Below are positions 1 through 5,669 of a stretch of 7,402 nt of DNA, piece after piece; the first letter of the stretch is position 1; each line of letters opens with the position of its first letter. A program made the position numbers and the translations under genes. The notes beneath the pieces are model-generated. The model ran no database searches and had not been told where the DNA came from. It saw only the letters and a list, made by a program, of their open reading frames with translations. The stretch is taken from contig JAEKLK010000034.1 in NCBI GenBank assembly GCA_019509895.1, forward strand, positions 1 through 7,402. Direction: 5' to 3'. The DNA is from Betaproteobacteria bacterium (GTDB taxonomy: Bacteria; Pseudomonadota; Gammaproteobacteria; Burkholderiales; SG8-39).

Positions 1-2
1 CC

Positions 3-686
3 GAGACCGTGATAGCCACCATCCAGTCGGGCATACCGATCGCGCGCTGCGACATCGTCTGCGACAAGACGATCGGCGCCATCAACAGGTACAAAAAAAC
101 CAGCTACCGCGTCGCGCCCACCGTGTTCTTCGAGTTCCACGGCAGCCAATCATCGGTAGTCGAGCAGGCCGAGGCGGTGCAGGCGATCGCGAAGGAGCAC
201 GGCGGCCACGACTTCCAGTGGGCGATCAAGCCCGAGGAGCGCACGCAGCTCTGGCAGGCGCGGCACGATGCCTACTTCGCCTGCCTGCAGATCCGTCCCG
301 GCTCGCGCGCGGTATCGACCGACGTGTGCGTGCCGATCTCGCGACTCGCCGAGTGCGTGCACGAGACGATGGAGGATGTGAAGAGCTACTTCGCGCCGGT
401 GCCGCTGCTGGGCCACATCGGCGACGGCAATTTCCACCTCATGCTGCTGGTCGATCCGGCGAAGCCGGAGGAGACCGAGATCGCGAAGCAGTTCAACAAG
501 CGCCTGGTCGAGCGCGCCCTCAGGCTCGAAGGTACCTGCACCGGCGAGCATGGCATCGGCATGGGCAAGATGGACTCCATGCGCATGGAGCTCGGTGAGG
601 ACGTGATCGACGTGATGCGCGACATCAAGCGCGCGCTCGATCCGGAGAACCTGCTGAACCCGGGCAAGGTGGTGCCCGCGCCATGA
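3..686 (+). CDS. D-lactate dehydrogenase (cytochrome)/GlcD-type FAD-linked oxidase, C-terminal part (5' end outside window)
   Basis: Flavin-dependent oxidation of a 2-hydroxy acid, most likely D-lactate to pyruvate with electrons passed to cytochrome c or quinone. About 227 residues remain; the N-terminal FAD-binding (PCMH-type) half lies to the left of the window. What is seen is the FAD-oxidase C-terminal domain: an FFEFHGS strand, a TDVCVPISRL segment near residues 105-114, the metal/substrate-site motif HIGDGNFH (bases 414-437), then GTCTGEHGIGMGK (bases 531-569) and the terminal LDPENLLNPGK that closes this family. The TDVCVPISRL and GTCTGEHGIGMGK wording is closer to the LDHD/DLD branch than to glycolate oxidase GlcD, but the true substrate cannot be fixed from this part. 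The TGA stop overlaps the next ATG by 4 bases (ATGA), so the downstream gene is probably coupled. A run of seven A at 93-99 is unusual in such GC-rich DNA. Confidence 0.93.
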   Translation, partial: ETVIATIQSGIPIARCDIVCDKTIGAINRYKKTSYRVAPTVFFEFHGSQSSVVEQAEAVQAIAKEHGGHDFQWAIKPEERTQLWQARHDAYFACLQIRPGSRAVSTDVCVPISRLAECVHETMEDVKSYFAPVPLLGHIGDGNFHLMLLVDPAKPEETEIAKQFNKRLVERALRLEGTCTGEHGIGMGKMDSMRMELGEDVIDVMRDIKRALDPENLLNPGKVVPAP

Positions 687-1003
687 AGATTCCACTCGCA
701 ATAACGCTGCTGCTCGCGACGGCGCCCGTGTTCGCGGACGAGGCCGCGCCTGCCGCGCCTGCCGCGCCGGCGGCTGCGCCGGCCGAGCCGGCGAAGACGC
801 GAGCGCCGTTGAAGCTGCGGCTGGACGAAGCGCCAGCGGCTGCGCCGCGCATCACGTTCGAGCCGCGCGAGCATACGAGCAATCCGACGCCGCCGGACAT
901 GCTGCCGGCGCTCGGCGGTCGCACGTCGCCCGCCTTCGAGCAGAAGGCGCCGCCGGGAACGAAGTCATCGCCCTTCCCGGCCGACACCAACCCCAACCAC
1001 TAG
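683..1003 (+). CDS. Small exported Ala/Pro-rich protein, unknown function
   Basis: A 106-residue product I do not recognise. Residues 1-18 form a signal peptide: MK, a hydrophobic stretch (PLAITLLLATAP), then VFA before DEA, a good signal peptidase I site. The mature part opens with a low-complexity AAP/PAAP run (encoded by three near-perfect 9-base repeats), followed by a more ordered-looking middle (PLKLRLDEAP, RITFEPRE), an LPALGG segment and a Pro/Lys tail ending in NPNH. No cysteine, catalytic motif or membrane helix follows the signal peptide, so a periplasmic soluble or disordered protein is likely. Its ATG overlaps the upstream stop (ATGA) and an AAGGTGG stretch about ten bases upstream may serve as ribosome site. 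Its TAG is followed with no gap by the RidA start. Codon use is as GC-rich as the neighbours. That it is a gene rests on the signal peptide and perfect packing between neighbours. Confidence 0.78.
   Translation: MKIPLAITLLLATAPVFADEAAPAAPAAPAAAPAEPAKTRAPLKLRLDEAPAAAPRITFEPREHTSNPTPPDMLPALGGRTSPAFEQKAPPGTKSSPFPADTNPNH
743..769 (+). repeat. Three tandem 9-base repeats encoding Ala-Ala-Pro
   Basis: The unit GCCGCGCCT occurs at 743-751 and 752-760, and a third copy with one change at its last base at 761-769. It lies in frame in the small exported protein just after its predicted signal-peptide cleavage site and encodes AAP x3, followed by related Ala/Pro codons. Such a repeat can change copy number by slippage in steps of three residues without breaking the frame. 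Confidence 0.85.
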
Positions 1004-1465
1004 ATGGATCCCGAGCAGCGGCTGCGGGAGCTGAAGATCGACCTCGGCCAGGTGTCCTCGCCGGTGGCGAACTATGTGAACGCCGTGCGCACCGGCAACC
1101 TGCTGTTCCTCTCCGGCAAGGGCCCGCGCACGGGTGCCGATGGCAAGCGGCCGCGAGGCAAGGTCGGCCGCGAGTACACGGTGGAGCAGGCGTACCAGCA
1201 TGCGCGCTCGGTCGGCATCGATCTGCTCGCGGTGATGAAGGCCGAGCTCGGCAGCCTCGCGCGCGTGAAGCGCGTGGTGAAGGTGCTCGGCATGGTGAAT
1301 TCGGTGCCCGAGTTCGAGGATCCGCCGAAGGTGATAAACGGCTGCTCCGATCTGTTCGTCGAGGTATTCGGCGATCGCGGTCGTCATGCCCGCTCCGCGG
1401 TCGGCATGGCGGCGCTGCCGATGGGCATCCCGGTCGAGATCGAATGCGTCGTCGAAGTGGCGTAG
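1004..1465 (+). CDS. RidA/YjgF/YER057c/UK114 family protein
   Basis: A 153-residue member of the longer RidA branch (E. coli RidA is 128 residues). RidA proteins hydrolyse reactive enamine/imine intermediates such as 2-aminoacrylate released by PLP enzymes; other family members have unrelated or unknown roles, so the substrate is open. Visible family features are the NYV.AVR.GNLLFLSG strand-turn near residues 24-39, the long helix around residues 60-82, the VKRVVKVLGMVN core strand, the KVINGCSDLFVEVFG segment, and the ARSAVGMAALPMG.PVEIE end, whose Arg corresponds to the deaminase-active carboxylate-binding Arg of RidA. The protein should be cytosolic and form a trimer by analogy. The ATG follows the previous TAG with no base between, and I see no Shine-Dalgarno sequence, so translation probably relies on reinitiation. 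The last 22 bases overlap the next gene in another frame. Placement between two exported small proteins is odd for a cytosolic enzyme. Confidence 0.93.
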   Translation: MDPEQRLRELKIDLGQVSSPVANYVNAVRTGNLLFLSGKGPRTGADGKRPRGKVGREYTVEQAYQHARSVGIDLLAVMKAELGSLARVKRVVKVLGMVNSVPEFEDPPKVINGCSDLFVEVFGDRGRHARSAVGMAALPMGIPVEIECVVEVA

Positions 1466-1734
1466 CCGCCGCTCTGCTCGCGCTGCTCGCCTGTCCGGCC
1501 GCGGCACAGGCGCCCGAGAAAAAGGGCGAGGTGGCCGAGCCGCAGCAAAGCGCACCGCCCACCCCGCCGCCGCCCAAGCCGCGTCCCCGCGTCGTGGTGA
1601 AGCCGCGCGGCGGCACGGGATCGAATGTCGGCGACGACGCACCGGGCGGCGGCGCAACGAGCGCGGCGCCCTCAAAGGGCGGCACGCCCGGGACGCCGTC
1701 AGGGTCCTTCAGCGGCGCGCCTGCCAAGCCCTAG
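1444..1734 (+). CDS. Small exported Pro/Gly-rich protein, unknown function
   Basis: A 96-residue product I do not recognise. It begins MRRRSG, then a hydrophobic segment AAALLALLACPAAAQA. Two cleavage readings are possible: signal peptidase I after AQA (residue 23), or a lipobox LLAC with Cys17, which would make it a lipoprotein. The mature part is low-complexity: Lys/Glu first, then PPTPPPPKPRPRVVVKP, then a Gly/Ser/Ala/Thr-rich tail ending in AKP. It should be largely disordered and lie in the envelope. The start lies inside the last 22 bases of the RidA gene in the +1 frame. The ribosome site is weak, so coupling to RidA is likely. Its TAG shares the tetranucleotide CTAG with the stop of the convergent orn gene. 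Compositional bias makes homology hard to judge. The charged n-region, hydrophobic core and exact fit between genes argue that it is real rather than a chance frame. Confidence 0.62.
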   Translation: MRRRSGVAAALLALLACPAAAQAPEKKGEVAEPQQSAPPTPPPPKPRPRVVVKPRGGTGSNVGDDAPGGGATSAAPSKGGTPGTPSGSFSGAPAKP

Positions 1735-2276
1735 ATGGTCATCACGCTCTTGCGGTAAAACTTCAGCTCCTCAATCGACTCGAGGATATCGGCCATCGCC
1801 TCGTGCCTTCCCTCCTTGGCGAAGCCTTTCATGAGCTCGGGCTTCCAGCGCCGCACCAGCTCCTTCAGCGTCGAGACGTCGAGGTTGCGGTAGTGGAAAT
1901 GCGCTTCCAGCCGCGGCATCCAGCGCGCGAGGAAGCGCCGGTCCTGGCAGATGGAGTTGCCACACATCGGCGAGATGTTCGCCGGCACGTGGCGAGCGAG
2001 AAACTCGAGCGCCGAGCGCTCGGCCTCCGCCTCGCTCAGCGCCGAGGCGCGCACGCGCTCGATCAGCCCGCTCTTCTTGTGCGTGCTCTTGTTCCAGCTG
2101 TCCATCGCCTCGAGCACCTCGTCGGGCTGGTGCAGGACCAGCACCGGACCTTCGGCGAGGAGCGCGAGCTGCGAATCCGTGACGAGCATCGCGATCTCGA
2201 GGATGCGATCCGAATCCGGCTGCAGTCCCGTCATCTCCATGTCGATCCAGATGAGGTTGTTGGGATCGGCGGGCAT
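1731..2276 (-). CDS. orn: Oligoribonuclease, 3'-5' exoribonuclease
   Basis: Degrades two- to five-nucleotide RNAs, notably dinucleotides, to mononucleotides. It finishes mRNA turnover and clears pGpG from cyclic-di-GMP breakdown. It is cytosolic, acts as a dimer and uses two divalent metals. The protein is 181 residues, the same length as E. coli Orn, and aligns end to end from memory. The DEDDh residues are all present: Asp12 and Glu14 in WIDMEMTGL, Asp112 in CGNSICQDRRF, His158 and Asp163 in RHEAMADI. The STLKELVRRWKPE stretch is also characteristic. The ATG at 2276-2274 gives the standard MPADPNNLIWID start; the frame stays open far upstream, but that extension lies over the M48 gene and is not Orn-like. 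No strong ribosome site is seen. The gene diverges from the M48 protease across 18 bases and converges on the preceding small gene, sharing CTAG for both stops. Confidence 0.97.
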   Translation of the reverse strand: MPADPNNLIWIDMEMTGLQPDSDRILEIAMLVTDSQLALLAEGPVLVLHQPDEVLEAMDSWNKSTHKKSGLIERVRASALSEAEAERSALEFLARHVPANISPMCGNSICQDRRFLARWMPRLEAHFHYRNLDVSTLKELVRRWKPELMKGFAKEGRHEAMADILESIEELKFYRKSVMTI

Positions 2277-2294
2277 GGCATATTCTAGTCTTCG
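2277..2294. promoter_or_regulatory. 18-base divergent orn/M48 spacer with -10-like element on both strands
   Basis: The only non-coding DNA between two divergent starts. It is the AT-rich spot of the region. On the + strand TATTCT (2281-2286) resembles a -10 box, with TTGTTG at 2257-2262 as a weak -35, 18 bases upstream. On the - strand TAGAAT (2287-2282) is a five-of-six match to TATAAT, without a good -35. Either box would start transcription within a few bases of the start codon. Neither gene has a clear Shine-Dalgarno sequence, which fits leaderless or near-leaderless messages. This is inference from sequence alone; promoters inside the opposing coding regions are equally possible. Confidence 0.35.
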
Positions 2295-3548
2295 ATGCCC
2301 AACGCTTTGACCTGGCTCTTCCTCTGCGCGCTGGTGGCTGCGAGCGCGACGCGCCTCTGGCTCGCGGCGCGGCAGATCCGCCACGTGAAAACGCATCGCG
2401 ACGCCGTGCCGCCATCCTTCGCCAGCACGATCGCGCTGTCCGCGCACCAGAAGGCGGCGGACTACACCACGGCGAAGGCGCGCCTCGGCATGATCGACGT
2501 CCTGATCAGCGCCGCGACGCTTCTCGCTTTCACGCTCGGCGGACTGCTGCAGTGGCTCTCGGGCGTCTGGGCGCAGCTCTTTGCCGCCGGCTCGATCGCG
2601 CACGGCACGGCGCTGCTTCTCAGCCTCATCTTCATCCAGTCGCTGATCGCGCTGCCGCTCACCGCCTATCGCACCTTCAACATCGAGGCACGCTTCGGCT
2701 TCAATCGCATGACGGTGCCGCTGTTCATCGCCGACCTCGTCAAGCATGCCATCGTCGGCCTGGTCCTCGGCGTGCCGCTGCTGCTCGCGGTGCTGTGGCT
2801 GATGGGCAAGATGGGCTCGTACTGGTGGCTCTACGTGTGGCTGCTGTGGGCCGCGTATTCGATCGTGCTCATGATGTTCTATCCGCGCTTCATCCTGCCG
2901 CTCTTCAACAAGTTCACGCCGATCACCGACGGCGAGCTCGCCAGCCGCATGACGCGGCTACTCGAGCGCTGCGGCTTCAAGTCGAGCGGCCTCTATCTCA
3001 TGGACGGCTCGAAGCGCTCGAGCCATGGCAATGCTTTCTTCACCGGTTTCGGCGCTGCCAAGCGCATCGTGCTCTTCGATACGCTGGTGAGCCGCCTGCA
3101 ACCACCCGAGGTCGAGGCAGTAGTCGCGCATGAGCTTGGTCACTACCGCCTGCACCATATCGTCAAGGGCATGGCGCTCTCCATGGCGTTCACCTTCGCC
3201 CTGCTGCTGCTGCTCGGTCAGCTCATCGATCACCGCTGGTTCTACGAGGGACTCGGCGTACGCAGCGCGAGCAGCGCCGCGGCGCTCGCGCTCTTCCTCA
3301 TGGTGCTGCCGGAGTTCCTGTTCTTCGTGCAGCCGCTCACCAGCCGTTATTCACGGCGGCGCGAGTACGAGGCGGACGCCTACGCGGTGAACCACGCGAG
3401 CTCGCAGGAGCTGGTACGCGCGCTGGTGAAGCTCTACCAGGACAATGCGGCGACGCTGACGCCGGACCCGCTGCATTCGGCGTTCTATGATTCGCACCCG
3501 CCGGCGGCGATGCGCATTGCACGCCTGGCCGAACTGGGGGGCCGCTGA
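2295..3548 (+). CDS. M48 family (Ste24-type) integral membrane zinc metalloprotease
   Basis: A 417-residue polytopic inner-membrane peptidase of the Ste24/CAAX-protease-1 type. The N-terminal M48_N region (about 1-205) holds hydrophobic helices near 4-24, 67-89, 103-123, 148-170 and 176-197. The catalytic M48 domain follows, with the zinc motif HELGH at 279-283 (ligands His279 and His283, catalytic Glu280) and the third ligand Glu357 in EYEAD. Further helices lie near 292-311 and 326-346, and the C-terminal DSHPP element near 399-403 is typical of the family. Bacterial members lack the prenyl-protein substrates of yeast Ste24; a role in membrane-protein quality control is likely but unproven. 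An in-frame TAG nine bases before the ATG rules out an upstream start. The TGA stop shares its A with the next gene's ATG. In this neighbourhood the gene heads a three-gene + strand set divergent from orn. Confidence 0.95.
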   Translation: MPNALTWLFLCALVAASATRLWLAARQIRHVKTHRDAVPPSFASTIALSAHQKAADYTTAKARLGMIDVLISAATLLAFTLGGLLQWLSGVWAQLFAAGSIAHGTALLLSLIFIQSLIALPLTAYRTFNIEARFGFNRMTVPLFIADLVKHAIVGLVLGVPLLLAVLWLMGKMGSYWWLYVWLLWAAYSIVLMMFYPRFILPLFNKFTPITDGELASRMTRLLERCGFKSSGLYLMDGSKRSSHGNAFFTGFGAAKRIVLFDTLVSRLQPPEVEAVVAHELGHYRLHHIVKGMALSMAFTFALLLLLGQLIDHRWFYEGLGVRSASSAAALALFLMVLPEFLFFVQPLTSRYSRRREYEADAYAVNHASSQELVRALVKLYQDNAATLTPDPLHSAFYDSHPPAAMRIARLAELGGR

Positions 3549-3877
3549 TGAGCGAGCTGACGGCGAAGAAGTGCAAGCCCTGCGAAGGCGGCGTCGCGCC
3601 TTACACGCCGGCGCAGGCGACCGAGATGCTGAAGCAGGTGAAGGGCTGGACGATCGAGCAGGGCCGGCTCGCCAAGGTCTATCCGTTCACCAACTACTAC
3701 CAGACGATGGCGTTCGTAAACGCGCTCGCGTGGATTTCGCACCGCGAGGACCATCATCCCGATCTGCTGGTCGGCTACAACAAGTGCCGCGTCGAGTACA
3801 TGACGCACGCCATCGGCGGCCTGTCGGAAAACGACTTCATCTGCGCGGCGAAGTGCGACGCGCTGTTCAGGCTTTGA
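3548..3877 (+). CDS. phhB: 4a-hydroxytetrahydrobiopterin dehydratase (pterin carbinolamine dehydratase)
   Basis: Dehydrates 4a-hydroxytetrahydrobiopterin to quinonoid dihydrobiopterin, recycling the cofactor of phenylalanine hydroxylase. The 109-residue protein carries the family signature: EDHHP with His69-His70-Pro71, Tyr77 after five residues, His87 in THAIGG, and Asp96 in SENDF; His69, His70 and His87 correspond to the active-site histidines. The first 18 residues include a CKPC pair that starts many bacterial members (KCKPCEGG). Length is normal for the family (about 100-118). The ATG overlaps the M48 stop by one base (TGATG), so translation is probably coupled. No phenylalanine hydroxylase is seen in the window; many bacteria keep this enzyme apart from it, and some lack the hydroxylase, where other pterin roles have been proposed. 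The symbol follows the Pseudomonas name for the family. Confidence 0.94.
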   Translation: MSELTAKKCKPCEGGVAPYTPAQATEMLKQVKGWTIEQGRLAKVYPFTNYYQTMAFVNALAWISHREDHHPDLLVGYNKCRVEYMTHAIGGLSENDFICAAKCDALFRL

Positions 3878-4173
3878 AACGGGTCTTCAGCGGCTGGAAC
3901 CTGACCGTCGTCCATCACTACCGCAACCTGCTCGAGGCGGAAGGCATCCGCGCGGTGGTGAAAAACCAGTATCTCTCTTCCGCCATGGGCGACCTGCCGC
4001 CCGCGGAATGCCAGGCGGAAGTTTGGGTGCTGAACGATGCCGACGCCGCGCGCGCCGAGCGCCTGCTCCTGCAGAGCACGCCGGCGGGCGCGGACTGGCG
4101 ATGCCACTGTGGCGAACGCTTGGGCGCGCAGTTCACCCAGTGCTGGCAGTGCGGCGCCTATCGGCCGGCCTAG
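3874..4173 (+). CDS. DUF2007 domain protein with C-terminal CxC-x10-CxxC ribbon
   Basis: A 99-residue protein of unknown biochemical role. Residues 1-66 fit DUF2007, a small alpha/beta domain sometimes called putative signal-transducing: it starts MKRVFSGWNL, continues HHYRNLLEAEGIRAVVKNQYL and the LPPAE.Q.EVWV strand, then the DADAARAERLL helix. Residues 75-96 add Cys77, Cys79, Cys90 and Cys93 in CHC...CWQC, a likely zinc ribbon. I place the start at TTG 3874, which overlaps the previous stop as TTGA and restores the usual MKR-type beginning; the open frame continues upstream but runs over the pterin dehydratase gene and has no DUF2007 character. An AGG at 3869-3871 is the only hint of a ribosome site, so coupling is likely. 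The TAG stop lies one base from the stop of the convergent CobD/CbiB-like gene. Confidence 0.88.
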   Translation: MKRVFSGWNLTVVHHYRNLLEAEGIRAVVKNQYLSSAMGDLPPAECQAEVWVLNDADAARAERLLLQSTPAGADWRCHCGERLGAQFTQCWQCGAYRPA

Positions 4174-4174
4174 G

Positions 4175-5080
4175 CTAGAGCAGGCGCGCGAGGGTGAAGA
4201 TCACCAGCACGAACACCCAGACCACTACGGCGCGCCACAGCAGGCCGACGGTGCTGTCCAGGAACGGCCCCTCGGCCGGCTCGCCGACGCCGAGCTCGGG
4301 CCGCGGCTGCATGCCCTCTACTTCCTGCACCGGCATGCCGAGGCGCACGCCCATGGCGCCGGCGCCGGCGGCAAGCACGATGCCCGCGTTCGGATCGGCC
4401 CAGCTGCTCGCCTGCGTGCGCCAGCAGTAGACCGCGTCCTCGAAATCGCCGACCACCGCGAACGCCGCGGCGCTCAGGCGCACCGCCGGCCAGTCGAGCA
4501 CGTGGAAGATGCGCTGCGCGAAATCGCCGAAGCCACCGGCGTCCTGCCAGCGCCCGGCGAAGTAGGCGGCGAGGCGGTAGAGCACGGCGCCGCTCGGCCC
4601 GGGAAGCACGAGATACCAGAGGAGCACGCCGAAGACATGCCGGTGCGAGGCGAGCAGCGCCTCCTCGATCGTCAGGCGGATCACTTCCTCGCGCGCTCGC
4701 ACGACGCCGGAGGCGCCGCGCCACTGGTCGAGCAGCATGCGCGCACGCTCGATGTCGCCGGACTTCACCGCGAGCTGGATGTCGGTGAAGTAGTGGCTGA
4801 ACTGCCGGAAGCCGAGCGTGAGATAGAGCACCGCAACATTGAAGAGCAGCGCGAGGAGCGGATGCACGGCGCGCAGCAGGTAGTGCGCGAGCAAGGCCAG
4901 GAGCACCGGCGGCACGACCGCCACCAGCCAGGCGACGACGCCATGGCGGCGCTCGCCGCCGTTGAACGACTGCTCGAGCCAGCTCGCCCAGGCCGCGAGC
5001 GTGCCGTGCACCGCCTTTCTGTCACCGAGCGGCCGCCACTGCTCGATAACGAGCGCGGCGATGATCGCGAGAGCGCTCAC
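4175..5080 (-). CDS. CobD/CbiB-family integral membrane protein (paralogue type of betaproteobacteria)
   Basis: A 301-residue membrane protein related to adenosylcobinamide-phosphate synthase (CobD/CbiB) and to AmpE. Hydrophobic segments lie near 2-12, 48-70, 72-90, 146-170 and 277-301. The best family mark is DPNAG...AAGAGAMGVRLG at residues 229-248, equivalent to the SPNAG..MAAMAGALGVRLGG block of CbiB. The FRQFSHYFTDI segment (91-101), ASHRHVFGVLLWYLVLPGP (144-162) and GDFEDAVYCWR (211-221) match the form found outside cobalamin clusters in betaproteobacteria. No cobalamin genes are nearby, so corrinoid synthesis is not supported and the actual job is unknown. The start is GTG at 5080-5078, overlapping the Nudix stop as GTGA. 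It is the last gene of the leftward operon and ends one base from the convergent DUF2007 gene. Confidence 0.9.
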   Translation of the reverse strand: MSALAIIAALVIEQWRPLGDRKAVHGTLAAWASWLEQSFNGGERRHGVVAWLVAVVPPVLLALLAHYLLRAVHPLLALLFNVAVLYLTLGFRQFSHYFTDIQLAVKSGDIERARMLLDQWRGASGVVRAREEVIRLTIEEALLASHRHVFGVLLWYLVLPGPSGAVLYRLAAYFAGRWQDAGGFGDFAQRIFHVLDWPAVRLSAAAFAVVGDFEDAVYCWRTQASSWADPNAGIVLAAGAGAMGVRLGMPVQEVEGMQPRPELGVGEPAEGPFLDSTVGLLWRAVVVWVFVLVIFTLARLL

Positions 5081-5667
5081 GAGCCGATTCTACGGTAGAG
5101 GTTGACGAGCATGCCGTCGGTCGCGCCCCAGATGACGCGGCCCTGGTGCTCGATCTCGTAGTAGCCGACCGTGCGGCCGTTGATCTCGCGCGTAGCGCGG
5201 CGATGGTTCGCCGGGTCGAGCAGGAAGGCGAGCGGCACCTCGAACACCTCATCCACTTCGCGCGCATCGGGCACCAGCTCGAGCGGCGGCCGGATCACGC
5301 CGATCACCGGCGTCACGCGAAAGCCGGTGCGCGTCAGATACTCGGAGCAGCGCCCGAGCAGCTCGACGCGCGCGCGCGCGAGGCCGATCTCCTCCTCCGC
5401 TTCGCGCAGGGCGGTGTCCTCCGGCGTCGGGTCATCGGGCTCGGCGCGGCCGCCGGGAAAGCTGACCTGGCCGGAATGGGCCTTGAGGTGCACCGTCCGG
5501 CGCGTGAAGAGCACGGTGAGCCCGTCGGGATGGGCGATGATCGGCACTAGCACCGCGGCGGCGGTGACAGCCGCCGCGGCCCGGCCGCTGTCGTCGTCGC
5601 CGTAGACGGTCGCCGGGGACGTCGCGCGCGCAAGGCGCGCCTTGAGCGCGGCGACGTCCAGTTCCAC
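5077..5667 (-). CDS. NudL/YeaB-type Nudix hydrolase, probable CoA pyrophosphatase
   Basis: Predicted to hydrolyse CoA or CoA derivatives to 3',5'-ADP and phosphopantetheine, with Mg or Mn. The 196-residue protein has a variable N-terminal 35 residues, then the Nudix fold. LFTRRTVHLKAHSGQVSFPGG (residues 53-73) carries the UPF0035/CoA-pyrophosphatase signature that precedes the Nudix box. The box itself spans about 72-96, with the metal-binding REAEEEIGL end; as in NudL, its first half is one residue longer than the classic spacing. TGFRVTPVIGVI (114-125) and the WGATDGML element near the end are also family features. I choose GTG 5667-5665 as start, two bases after the upstream TAG; earlier codons lie inside the oxidoreductase gene. 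There is no ribosome site of note, so translation is likely coupled. The stop overlaps the CobD/CbiB-like gene by four bases. Confidence 0.92.
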   Translation of the reverse strand: MELDVAALKARLARATSPATVYGDDDSGRAAAAVTAAAVLVPIIAHPDGLTVLFTRRTVHLKAHSGQVSFPGGRAEPDDPTPEDTALREAEEEIGLARARVELLGRCSEYLTRTGFRVTPVIGVIRPPLELVPDAREVDEVFEVPLAFLLDPANHRRATREINGRTVGYYEIEHQGRVIWGATDGMLVNLYRRIGS

Positions 5668-5669
5668 CG

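Noticed and set aside
852..1727. Long - strand open frame across the RidA region
   Set aside because: Composition is Arg/Pro/Ser-dominated and it lies opposite the well-supported RidA gene.
1386..2288. + strand open frame of 300 codons opposite orn
   Set aside because: Orn on the other strand has full length and all DEDDh residues; this frame is its shadow.
2277..2747. N-terminal extension of Orn to a 338-residue protein
   Set aside because: The added part is Arg/Glu/Ala-rich, overlaps the M48 gene, and Orn from ATG 2276 already has the exact E. coli length.
3487..3873. Upstream extension of the DUF2007 protein to 228 residues
   Set aside because: It runs in another frame over the pterin dehydratase gene and adds no family character; the TTG at 3874 gives the expected start.
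4163..4175. GGCCGGCC and GCCTAGGC palindromes at the DUF2007/CobD convergence as a terminator
   Set aside because: Short, overlapping palindromes without a loop or T run on either strand; no support for an intrinsic terminator.
4037..5098. Long + strand open frame of 353 codons opposite the CobD/CbiB-like gene
   Set aside because: Its product is Arg/His/Glu-rich with no recognisable domain, and the opposite strand encodes a clear membrane protein family; typical antisense frame in high-GC DNA.
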